A DNA stretch of 64,000 bases from Enterococcus sp. CSURQ0835 (lineage in GTDB: Bacteria; Bacillota; Bacilli; Lactobacillales; Enterococcaceae): positions 62,001-126,000 of the forward strand of contig NZ_CACSLH010000002.1 in the NCBI RefSeq assembly GCF_902706605.1, in the 5' to 3' direction. This document shows positions 44,825-55,979 of the stretch, in pieces. Within the stretch, counting starts at the first letter, position 1. The number at the start of each line of letters is the position of its first letter. Under the pieces are notes generated by a model. That model saw only the letters and a program-made list of their open reading frames with translations. It had not been told where the DNA came from and ran no database searches. The translations under genes were made by a program, and so were the position numbers.

Positions 44825-45733
44825 ATGAAAAAAGTTGCGCCATTTTTTGTTGCGTTAGGGGCGATCAGTTATGGGTTGCCAGCGAGTTTATTTAAATTAG
44901 CTAAGGCCGATGGGTTATCCGATAGCACGATTTTATGTTTTGTTTTTTTCTTTGCTTGTTTATTTTTGAATTTAGCTGCAGCATGTCTACCGAAAACAAA
45001 ACGCCAAGTCATTGATCATAAGCGCCGCAATCTGGTGATTTTATCGGGTTCTTCAATGGCACTCACCAATACGTTTTATTTATTGTCGTTGTCGCATGTT
45101 CCAGTCGCACTGGCGGCGGTCATGTTGATCCAATCAATGTGGTTATCGATCGCACTTGATTGTCTGATTAAGCAGCATTGGCCGACTCTTTTACAAGTTG
45201 GCGTGATTTTATTGATTATTTTTGGAACGGTGTTGGCAACGGGCGTATTGAACTTGCACCAAAAAATTTCTCTTTGGGGATTATTTCTAGCCTTTTTATC
45301 AGCTTTTGCCTACGCGCTGACGTTACAATTCACCGGGAAATTAGGCCAAGAACTTCATCCTCTCAACAAAGCGCGACTGATGAGCATCGGTGCTTTTTTA
45401 GTCATCGCAGTGATTTGGGGCCCGCAACTATTTCAAGGGGCTTCGCTAGTGAAAGGATTGGCTTGGGGAAGTTTTACCTCGTTGTTTGCGATGGTTTTGC
45501 CACTGACTTGTTACTCCTATTTTATGCCGAAAGTGAAAGCTTCTACCGGTGCGATCATCTCATCATTAGAGCTACCAGCTTCGATCATTTTTGCGTTTTT
45601 TATTTTAAGTGAAAAGATTAGTGGTTGGCAATTGATGGGAGTTGTGATCATCATTATCGCCGTGGTATTATCGGCTCGTGAGCAAGACAGTTGCGCCGTG
45701 TCAACAAATAGTGTTCAATCAAAGAAAAGCTAA
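44825..45733 (+). CDS. EamA/DMT-family transporter
   Basis: The 302-residue protein has ten membrane segments in two EamA repeats, typical of drug/metabolite exporters (LSHVPVALAAVMLIQSMWLSIALD in the first repeat, GAIISSLELPASIIFAFFILSEKISGWQLMG in the second). The start at 44825 follows TGGAGGAAG. A rhodanese gene begins 17 bp after it, so they may share a transcript. The substrate is unknown. Confidence 0.87.
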   Translation: MKKVAPFFVALGAISYGLPASLFKLAKADGLSDSTILCFVFFFACLFLNLAAACLPKTKRQVIDHKRRNLVILSGSSMALTNTFYLLSLSHVPVALAAVMLIQSMWLSIALDCLIKQHWPTLLQVGVILLIIFGTVLATGVLNLHQKISLWGLFLAFLSAFAYALTLQFTGKLGQELHPLNKARLMSIGAFLVIAVIWGPQLFQGASLVKGLAWGSFTSLFAMVLPLTCYSYFMPKVKASTGAIISSLELPASIIFAFFILSEKISGWQLMGVVIIIIAVVLSAREQDSCAVSTNSVQSKKS

Positions 45734-45750
45734 GGATGAGGAGCGCGGAT

Positions 45751-46071
45751 ATGTTAGGTTTATTTACTAAGATCAACAGTATTTCCACTAATGAATTGCA
45801 AGAAAAAGTTGCCGACAGCATCGAATTGATCGATGTGCGTTATCCTGCAGAATACCGAGCTGGGCACATCGAAAAAGCCAAAAATATCCCTTTTGAAAAA
45901 ATCGCGACTTATATGGGAGATAAGACCAAAACGATCTACCTCGTATGTACAGCCGGTGTTCGCAGTAAACAGGCAGCTAAGATCTTAAAGAAAAAAGGTT
46001 ACCACGTGGTCAATGTGTCAGGCGGGATGCGTGCTTGGCAGGGGAAAATCGTACGGGAAGAGGAAAAATAA
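45751..46071 (+). CDS. Rhodanese-like sulfurtransferase
   Basis: The 106-residue protein is a single rhodanese domain: LIDVRYPAEYRAGHIEKAKNIPFE and active-site loop VCTAGVRSKQAA with the cysteine expected to carry the persulfide. An N-terminal hydrophobic stretch is absent. The start at 45751 follows GAGGAGCG. It overlaps the next rhodanese gene by one base (TAATG). Such proteins move sulfane sulfur in cysteine or thiosulfate metabolism; the acceptor is unknown. Confidence 0.87.
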   Translation: MLGLFTKINSISTNELQEKVADSIELIDVRYPAEYRAGHIEKAKNIPFEKIATYMGDKTKTIYLVCTAGVRSKQAAKILKKKGYHVVNVSGGMRAWQGKIVREEEK

Positions 46072-46370
46072 TGTTTGAAACACTTACTTCAAAAAATTTT
46101 TTAACGAAATGGCAACAAGGTTCGCTTCATGTTTTAGATGTCAGAAGACCCGCTGAGTATAAGGAAGGACATATCCCGCAAGCTCAAAATTTACCGTTAG
46201 AAGACTTGCCTCAGTTGTTTACGCAGTTGGCTAAAGAGGAGCACTACTATCTGATCTGCCGGTCGGGTCGACGTTCGGAGCAAGCAGCGCAATTTTTAAG
46301 CGAACGAGGGTACCATGTGACAAACGTTGCCGGCGGGATGAATGCTTGGACTGGCAAGCAAACTAGTTAA
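46071..46370 (+). CDS. Second rhodanese-like sulfurtransferase
   Basis: The 99-residue protein is again one rhodanese domain (VLDVRRPAEYKEGHIPQAQNLPLE; active loop ICRSGRRSEQAA). It starts within the stop of the first one, so they are translationally coupled. The two differ in loop composition (CTAGVRS against CRSGRRS), which suggests different partners rather than a simple copy. A terminator follows. Confidence 0.87.
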   Translation: MFETLTSKNFLTKWQQGSLHVLDVRRPAEYKEGHIPQAQNLPLEDLPQLFTQLAKEEHYYLICRSGRRSEQAAQFLSERGYHVTNVAGGMNAWTGKQTS

Positions 46371-46391
46371 ACGCGCATAAGACTTGAAAAA

Positions 46392-46421
46392 CGGTGTCTG
46401 ATCCAGACATCGCTCTTTTTT
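46392..46421 (+). terminator. Terminator after the tandem rhodaneses
   Basis: CGGTGTCTG and CAGACATCG pair around ATC (one G-T pair), followed by CTC and T6. Confidence 0.8.
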
Positions 46422-46517
46422 GTAAACAGACTAGCCGATGATCCAAGCCTGCTTTTTCTCAGTTGTTTTGTGTCAGAAATTTCGCTAAAATCGAAGGGTA
46501 ACTAAAGGAGGGATTCC

Positions 46518-48197
46518 TTGCATAAAACGACGATCAAAAATCAATGGATCGGGTTATTTTTTTTGCTGCTTTCGGTGAGCTATCTTTTACTTTTTTTTGA
46601 TTGGTCGACGAGACAGTTTGTTTTCATTGCCGGCGATGATTTTTCATTTCACATGAGTCGAGTCTTCAACATGGCAAATGATATCAAACAAACAGGTTGG
46701 CCTAGTTACCTTTCTGAGTTTGGGATCAGCCGCGTGATGTACGGGCTGAACTTTTTTTATCCGAGTTTGACGACGATCGTACCGTTAGCTTATGGCACTG
46801 TGGGGTTAGGCTCTGCGATTAAGGCATATTATTTTTATTTTGTCGGATTGAACTTAGTGACTTTGTGGCTGGCTTACAAAAGTAGTTTCTATTTGTTCCA
46901 GCCGTTTAAAATTTCAGACCGCGCCTTGCAGCAAGCCGCGATCTTATTTGCTGTTTGCTATAGCCTGTCAGCGTATCGGTTAGTGGACTTGACCACTCGC
47001 TTTGCATTAGGTGAAGCGGTCGCGTTGAGTTTTTTGCCGCTCGTTTTGGCTGGCTTTGTCAGTATTTATTTTCGTGATGGTAAAAAGTGGTATTGGTTAG
47101 CAGCCGGCTTGAGTTTAATCTGCTACACCCATCTTTTATCCGTTTTTTTAACGGGTGTGTTACTGAGCTTGAGCTGTTTGATCTATTTTAGACAACTCAA
47201 TTGGCGGCGGATCCGGCAGTTGTTGGCTGCAGGTGGACTGACTTTATTGTTAGCTGCTGGAAGTCTCGTCCCATTAGTGGAACAATTGCAATATATCAAA
47301 ATTGCTTCCGTCCATCCTTATCAGTTGAGCGAACAAGCACAACCACTGTTTAAAATTTTGGCTGCAGCGTTTGAAAATCACTTGAATCAACAGACGATCG
47401 GTTTGTGGGTCATCGTCGTGTTAGTTGGCGGCGTATTTTATTTTCGTCGTTCCACGATTTCTCGGTTAGGGCGGCAGAGTTTTTATTGGTCGCTCGGTTT
47501 GCTGTTTAGTTTGACCACGTTTTTTCCATGGCAGTGGCTCCAAGCTACCCCGCTAAAAAATATTCAATTTCCATTTCGTTTGACCGCTTTTTTAGTTTTG
47601 TTTAGCTGTGTTTTGGCAGTTGACTTACTCAAAACGAAATTAAATTTTGTTTTAGTATTAGGTATCACATTCGCACTGTTAAGTATCAATGTGATTTCAA
47701 ATGCGCAAGCGACCCAACAAAAAGAACAGACGGGCGATTATCGTCACGATTATTTGTTGATCTCGGATCACGGGATTAAGAAGAGCCGGCGCTTCCAACT
47801 GTATAATAATACCGATTACTTTCCCAAAGCGGCGCTGGAATTTCGTGGAGAAAATGGGAATTCACTCTACAGTAAGACGTTGTTTTTGAACGGAAAAGCG
47901 CAGCCGTTGCCGTATCGATTTGTCGGGGGACAAACTCGTTTTACACTTAAAGCACCTAGAGCTTCAAATCAAGTCGACTTGCCATTACTAGCTTATAAAG
48001 GCGTGCAAGTGACCGTCAATCAAAAGCGCGTAGCTAGTAGCGTTTCTAAGCGCGGAACGATCAAACTAACTTCAGCAAAAGGTGTACAGCAGATCACAGT
48101 TTTTTATCGATCGACAAAAGCTGTGATCGTAGCTTGGCTGATCAGCGGGATTACACTGATCGGATTTGTTTTTAGAAAAACGACGAAAAAAAGGTAG
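46518..48197 (+). CDS. Large membrane protein, PTPS-related / YfhO-like
   Basis: The 559-residue protein starts with TTG after AAAGGAGGG. It has about 11-12 membrane segments, a first external loop with GDDFSFHMSRVFNMANDIKQTGWPSYLSEFG, and a C-terminal extracytoplasmic beta-rich domain (about 400-530) before a final helix and basic tail. This resembles the membrane proteins called 6-pyruvoyl-tetrahydropterin synthase-related and the YfhO group, which are thought to glycosylate surface polymers. Function is inferred from topology only. Confidence 0.7.
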   Translation: MHKTTIKNQWIGLFFLLLSVSYLLLFFDWSTRQFVFIAGDDFSFHMSRVFNMANDIKQTGWPSYLSEFGISRVMYGLNFFYPSLTTIVPLAYGTVGLGSAIKAYYFYFVGLNLVTLWLAYKSSFYLFQPFKISDRALQQAAILFAVCYSLSAYRLVDLTTRFALGEAVALSFLPLVLAGFVSIYFRDGKKWYWLAAGLSLICYTHLLSVFLTGVLLSLSCLIYFRQLNWRRIRQLLAAGGLTLLLAAGSLVPLVEQLQYIKIASVHPYQLSEQAQPLFKILAAAFENHLNQQTIGLWVIVVLVGGVFYFRRSTISRLGRQSFYWSLGLLFSLTTFFPWQWLQATPLKNIQFPFRLTAFLVLFSCVLAVDLLKTKLNFVLVLGITFALLSINVISNAQATQQKEQTGDYRHDYLLISDHGIKKSRRFQLYNNTDYFPKAALEFRGENGNSLYSKTLFLNGKAQPLPYRFVGGQTRFTLKAPRASNQVDLPLLAYKGVQVTVNQKRVASSVSKRGTIKLTSAKGVQQITVFYRSTKAVIVAWLISGITLIGFVFRKTTKKR

Positions 48198-48225
48198 CCA
48201 GCTGAAAAAAGCTGACTACCTTTTT

Positions 48226-48227
<2 letters not shown>
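48186..48227. terminator. Bidirectional terminator
   Basis: AAAAAGGTAG-C-CAGCT pairs with AGCTG-A-CTACCTTTTT. It lies between convergent genes. Confidence 0.88.
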
Positions 48228-49656
<1,429 letters not shown>

Positions 49657-49693
49657 TTAACTTACCTACCTTTTTTGTTTTTGTATTTGTAGA

Positions 49694-49727
49694 CTACGCA
49701 AAAATCGATGGTTTGATTTTTGCGTAG
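49694..49727 (-). other. Intercistronic hairpin between bglP and bglA
   Basis: CTACGCAAAAATC and GATTTTTGCGTAG form a perfect 13-bp stem with a short loop. No T-run follows on the minus strand, so it looks like an mRNA processing or stabilising element that sets bglA and bglP levels apart. Confidence 0.6.
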
Positions 49728-49737
49728 AGGTGTTTAT

Positions 49738-52493
<2,756 letters not shown>

Positions 52494-52565
52494 CTTAAGT
52501 CAGCCTTCTTTCTTTTTCACCCGGGAAAAAATCATCTGTGTCTGTCGCTTGCTTCGTTACTTAAG

Positions 52566-52594
52566 ATGATAGATTTTGTTGTAACCGCTGTCAA
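52566..52594 (-). promoter_or_regulatory. Second promoter with cre site, between the RAT terminator and licT
   Basis: On the minus strand TTGACA, 17 nt, TATCAT. The -35 overlaps TTGACAGCGGTTACA (52580-52594), a CcpA cre site with one mismatch. The 15-nt core is identical to that of the upstream promoter. Transcripts from here would bypass the terminator. Confidence 0.7.
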
Positions 52595-52630
52595 TCGCAT
52601 AGCTATTCACTCATCGCGTCCCTCCTTTTA

Positions 52631-52696
52631 GGCAATAAAAAAACCCAATGAAAGACACGCCAAATAATGCTCTGGTCGTAGTCTATCATCAGGTTT
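52631..52696 (-). terminator. LicT-controlled terminator of the bgl operon
   Basis: Minus-strand arms AAACCTGATGATAGAC and GTCTTTCATTGGGTTT pair at 15 of 16 positions, with T7 after. The upstream arm shares AAACC with the RAT, so the two structures exclude each other. Confidence 0.9.
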
Positions 52697-52722
52697 AGCT
52701 TGCCATTACGCAATAACTATCC
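52692..52722 (-). promoter_or_regulatory. RAT (ribonucleic antiterminator) sequence
   Basis: Minus strand reads GGATAGTTATTGCG, a short loop, then GGCAAGCTAAACC, matching the LicT/SacY-type RAT consensus. It overlaps the terminator by 5 bases. Confidence 0.88.
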
Positions 52723-52748
52723 ATCAAGATAGTAGTTGATTTGAATTC

Positions 52749-52777
52749 AGTTTAACAAATGTTGTAACCGCTGTCAA
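52749..52777 (-). promoter_or_regulatory. Main promoter of the bgl operon with cre site
   Basis: On the minus strand TTGACA, 17 nt, TAAACT. TTGACAGCGGTTACA (52763-52777) overlaps the -35 and fits the cre consensus with one mismatch, so CcpA would block initiation. Confidence 0.8.
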
Positions 52778-52835
52778 TGAAAAACAATTACAATGTGAGG
52801 CAGCAGAAAAACTTTCTAGGTCGTGAGCAAAGTTT

Positions 52836-52864
52836 TTGCAAACGCTGACAAGTGGTGCTATCCT
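52836..52864 (+). promoter_or_regulatory. Promoter overlapped by a perfect cre site
   Basis: TTGCAA, 17 nt, TATCCT. TTGCAAACGCTGACA (52836-52850) satisfies the whole WTGNAANCGNWNNCW consensus. It points toward a short terminator-ended transcript. Confidence 0.7.
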
Positions 52865-52870
52865 ACAGAC

Positions 52871-52922
52871 GTTGGCAGATGATGAGAAAGGCAACTTCCG
52901 AATGGGAGTCTGCCTTTTTTTA
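52871..52922 (+). ncRNA. Candidate CcpA-controlled small RNA or leader
   Basis: Between the promoter at 52836-52864 and a terminator (AGGCA-ACT-TCC / GG-AGT-C-TGCCT, then T7, 52887-52921) lie only about 50 nt. CAGAC near the 5' end can also pair with GTCTG in the terminator, giving an alternative fold. No convincing ORF or ribosome site is present. recQ begins more than 200 nt later with its own promoter. Confidence 0.5.
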
Positions 52923-53083
52923 TTGTCTAATGTGCTTGAAGCAGTGAAAAGGTTTTATGCCAATGCTCAGAGGCTCACCGGTATTGTTTGAGAGCATTCT
53001 GAATTATGGATGCTTCTTCGATAGACTGAATCAGCTCGTCAACCGCGACTGTTTAAATTCTATTCAAAAAATTTTCTGTGCGT

Positions 53084-53112
53084 TTCTTCTAAGCGAGGTG
53101 TATGTTATGCTA
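53084..53112 (+). promoter_or_regulatory. Promoter of recQ
   Basis: TTTCTT, 17 nt, TATGCT with TGT before the -10 (extended type), 32 nt upstream of the start codon. The stretch 52923-53083 holds nothing else I can support. Confidence 0.55.
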
Positions 53113-53144
53113 TGAAGGCAAAATCGTAGAAGAAGGGGTAACCG

Positions 53145-54893
53145 ATGCAAGAATTGACCCAATTATTAAAAGATAAATTTGGCTATGAAACGTTTCGACC
53201 GGGACAACAAGCGCTGATCGAAAAAGTTTTGGCGCAGGAAAGTGCGCTAGGGATCATGCCGACTGGTGGCGGAAAATCGATTTGTTATCAATTGCCAGCT
53301 TTAGTCATCGACGGATTGACGCTGGTCGTTTCACCGCTCATCTCATTGATGAAAGACCAAGTGGATGCGTTAAATGAGATGGGGATCGCCGCGACGTTTA
53401 TCAATAGTAGTTTGACTGGCAACCAGATCAATGAACGGTTGCAACAAGCTGCCCGCGGAGAATTTAAGTTAGTTTACGTTGCACCAGAACGGTTTGAAAC
53501 ATATGGCTTCCAACAATTATTGAAGCAAATCCCAGTTGGGTTGATCGCAGTTGATGAAGCCCACTGTATCTCACAATGGGGTCACGACTTTCGCCCCAGC
53601 TATTTGAAATTAGCAGAAGTGATCACTCATTTGCCCCAACAGCCAGCGGTGATCGCCTTGACGGCTACGGCTACGCCCCAAGTGGCAGAAGATATTTTAC
53701 ATTGTTTGCAGATTCCTGCTCAAAATCAGATCAAGACAGGGTTTGAACGGAAAAATTTAGCGTTTCAAGTGGTAAAAGAACCTAAAGATACATATTTGCT
53801 CGAATATTTGCGCGTCAATCGCGGACAGTCGGGCATCATCTATGCCAGTACGCGTAAAGAAGTGGAACGGTTATTTGCTTTATTACAAAGTAAGCAGATC
53901 AAAGTCGGAAAATATCACGGTGGGATGAATGAACAAGCACGTTCTGAAAGTCAGGAAGCTTTTTTATTCGATCAAATCGAAGTGATGGTCGCGACCAATG
54001 CGTTTGGTATGGGGATCAATAAAAGTAATGTTCGCTTTGTGATCCATGCTCAAATTCCAGGGAATATTGAATCGTACTACCAAGAAGCTGGGCGAGCTGG
54101 GCGTGATGGGTTGGACAGTGATGCGATCTTATTGTTTGCACCTCACGATTTGCAGATCCAACAATTTTTTATTGATCAATCTGAGTTAGATGGTGCTTAC
54201 AAGCAAAAAGAATATTTAAAATTACGTGAGATGAGTCAATACGGTCATACACAAATGTGCTTGCAACGTTATATTTTACGTTATTTTGGAGAAGATTGTC
54301 CCGATTGTGGTAAATGCAGCAACTGTTTAGATGAACGGGAAGTCCAAGATATCACGTTGGATGCGCAAAAAGTTTTGTCTTGTGTTAAACGGATGGGCGA
54401 ACGCTTCGGTAAATCGTTGATCACAAAAGTTTTGACCGGCTCAAAAGATAAAAAAGTGACTCAATGGCAGTTTGAAACGTTATCCACGTATGGGTTATTA
54501 CAAAGTTGGACGCAAAGCGATGTCACGCAGCTGATTGATTTTTTGACGGCGGAAGGGTATTTGAATCCCGAAGAAGGACAGTACCCGATTTTGAAAATTT
54601 CTAATTTAGGGATCGAAGTGTTGAAAAGTCAACGCAAAGTCATGCGGAAACAAGCGGCAGTCAAAACATTAGTCGTGGACGATGCCTTGTTTGAACGCTT
54701 ACGTCGGTTGCGTAGTCAGCTTGCCCAAGAACAAAATTTGCCGCCGTATTTGATTTTTTCGGATCAAACGTTACATGAGTTAGCTGAAAAACAGCCTCAG
54801 ACGACGTTAGAGTTTTTACAGATCAAAGGGGTCGGTGAAAATAAATTAAAAAAATATGGCGAACTTTTTTTAGCCGAATTGAAAGAAGCGTAA
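53145..54893 (+). CDS. recQ: ATP-dependent DNA helicase RecQ
   Basis: The 582-residue protein has the SF2 helicase core (Walker A PTGGGKS, DEAH in VDEAHCISQWGHDFRPSY, motif VI EAGRAGRDG), the RQC region with four zinc cysteines (CLQRYILRYFGEDCPDCGKCSNC) and a C-terminal HRDC domain (about 505-582). It unwinds DNA from 3' to 5' in recombination and fork repair. AAGGGG precedes the start. Length is near the usual 590-610. Confidence 0.94.
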   Translation: MQELTQLLKDKFGYETFRPGQQALIEKVLAQESALGIMPTGGGKSICYQLPALVIDGLTLVVSPLISLMKDQVDALNEMGIAATFINSSLTGNQINERLQQAARGEFKLVYVAPERFETYGFQQLLKQIPVGLIAVDEAHCISQWGHDFRPSYLKLAEVITHLPQQPAVIALTATATPQVAEDILHCLQIPAQNQIKTGFERKNLAFQVVKEPKDTYLLEYLRVNRGQSGIIYASTRKEVERLFALLQSKQIKVGKYHGGMNEQARSESQEAFLFDQIEVMVATNAFGMGINKSNVRFVIHAQIPGNIESYYQEAGRAGRDGLDSDAILLFAPHDLQIQQFFIDQSELDGAYKQKEYLKLREMSQYGHTQMCLQRYILRYFGEDCPDCGKCSNCLDEREVQDITLDAQKVLSCVKRMGERFGKSLITKVLTGSKDKKVTQWQFETLSTYGLLQSWTQSDVTQLIDFLTAEGYLNPEEGQYPILKISNLGIEVLKSQRKVMRKQAAVKTLVVDDALFERLRRLRSQLAQEQNLPPYLIFSDQTLHELAEKQPQTTLEFLQIKGVGENKLKKYGELFLAELKEA

Positions 54894-54939
54894 TCGGATC
54901 TAGGTGAGCTGATCAAATTGGTCGACTAGATCCGATTTT
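54892..54939 (+). terminator. Hairpin after recQ
   Basis: AATCGGATCTAG and CTAGATCCGATT pair perfectly over 12 bp with a 22-nt loop; the T-run is short, so this may be a weak terminator. Confidence 0.6.
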
Positions 54940-55007
54940 GTCGTAGTCAAAGAAGGGTGTTCGCTAGTAAATCTAGCTTTGACTGAACGAACAATCAACG
55001 AATGATT

Positions 55008-55039
55008 AGCCTTGCCATTATTTGGCGGGGCTTTCTTTA
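55008..55039 (+). terminator. Intrinsic terminator before the HMA2/ATPase cluster
   Basis: AGCCTTGCCA pairs with TGGCGGGGCT (10 bp, two G-U pairs) followed by TTCTTT. Confidence 0.75.
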
Positions 55040-55076
55040 TTTAAAAGTCTTAAAAAATGAGTTGCTTTTTGGAATA

Positions 55077-55085
55077 TGCTATAAT
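55077..55085 (+). promoter_or_regulatory. Extended -10 promoter of the HMA2/ATPase cluster
   Basis: TGCTATAAT lies 38 nt before the first gene; no good -35 and no Fur-box-like palindrome are seen. Confidence 0.6.
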
Positions 55086-55122
55086 GAAAAAACAATGACG
55101 AAAGCATAAGGAGATTGTAATT

Positions 55123-55443
55123 ATGGCATTTTTGACCCTTTTAGACTTAAAACGAAAAGGAAAAAAATTAAAGAAACGTTACCAGATCGATGTGCTGAGT
55201 GCAACGGAACATCGCGCACGGCTGCAATCTCCACTCTGGGAAAAAAATGAAGCACTGCTCACTGATTTGAAACGTTACTTAGAAAAAATACCGGAAGTCA
55301 GTGCGGTTCGAGTGACACCGTTGATCGGGACGGTGACGGTCTATTATCAGATCCCCGCTGATTTTCCTAAAAGTCGGGTCCAAGAAATCGAGCAAAAATT
55401 AATTGCGATCCATGAAAGAAATGGAGTGAACGGCCTTGAATAA
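55123..55443 (+). CDS. HMA2-like domain protein, first gene of a ferrosome-like cluster
   Basis: The 106-residue protein is one ferredoxin-like HMA2-type domain after a basic N-terminus. The pattern HRARLQSPLWEKN ... IPEVSAVRVTPLIGTVTVYY repeats in the three genes that follow, but the CXXC metal motif of ordinary HMA domains is absent. AAGGAG precedes the ATG. It overlaps the next gene by 8 bp. HMA2-type proteins accompany P1B-6 ATPases in fez clusters; its own role, perhaps iron handling or vesicle shaping, is inferred. Confidence 0.75.
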   Translation: MAFLTLLDLKRKGKKLKKRYQIDVLSATEHRARLQSPLWEKNEALLTDLKRYLEKIPEVSAVRVTPLIGTVTVYYQIPADFPKSRVQEIEQKLIAIHERNGVNGLE

Positions 55444-55975
55444 TCTTAGTAGTATCGTAGGTTTCGGTTTGCTTTCTTTTGGTATGAAAAAATATCAGAA
55501 GATCTTGCGAACCCAAAATATTGAAGTGAAGTATGCGAACAGTTATCGGTTGCGGCTGCAAAGTACGCGTTGGAAAAATCCAACGATTCATGCGTATTTG
55601 GTCCAGCAACTTCAAACGAGACCGACGATCAAAAAGGTGGAAGGTTCACCACAGTTGGGCACGCTGTTGTTTGTTTTTACGCAAGAAAGTTTTACGCAAG
55701 CCGAGTTCCAAGCTTTTTTAACGGAATTAGTAGCGCTCACTGATCTAGCGTATCAAAAAGCGCCTGTCACTGTCTTGAATCGATTGTATGATGGGAAAAC
55801 GAAAGCTAATGATTTATTGAAGCGAGGAACGTTGGGTCTAGTGGATGTCGATACCGCGTTATTTGGCTATACGACTTTTCAAGCAATCAAAATGTTTAAC
55901 TCTGCACCTCACACGGCTTTAGGCTTTTTATGGTGGAGTTATTCGATTTTAGAACGAGCAAATAAAAAGAGGTGA
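55436..55975 (+). CDS. HMA2-like domain protein with hydrophobic C-terminal part
   Basis: The 179-residue protein starts with TTG after GGAGTGA, overlapping the previous gene. Residues 30-85 form an HMA2-like domain (ANSYRLRLQSTRWKN ... VEGSPQLGTLLFVFT). Residues 125-175 contain helical, glycine-containing moderately hydrophobic stretches (LLKRGTLGLVDVDTALFGYTTFQAI, HTALGFLWWSYSIL) that could insert in or lie on a membrane. It starts 8 bp inside the first gene and is followed 4 bp later by the ATPase, so the cluster is tightly coupled. It could be a FezC-like or FezY-like partner; unproven. Confidence 0.75.
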   Translation: MNNLSSIVGFGLLSFGMKKYQKILRTQNIEVKYANSYRLRLQSTRWKNPTIHAYLVQQLQTRPTIKKVEGSPQLGTLLFVFTQESFTQAEFQAFLTELVALTDLAYQKAPVTVLNRLYDGKTKANDLLKRGTLGLVDVDTALFGYTTFQAIKMFNSAPHTALGFLWWSYSILERANKKR

Positions 55976-55979
55976 CGGA

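Noticed and set aside
52882-52950. Small ORF starting ATG ATG AGA within the candidate small RNA
   Set aside because: Weak ribosome site, runs through the terminator hairpin and T-run, and has no recognisable sequence features.
55023-55122. Fur box before the ferrosome-like cluster
   Set aside because: No GATAATGATAATCATTATC-like palindrome is present; only an extended -10 promoter is visible, so iron control is unproven.
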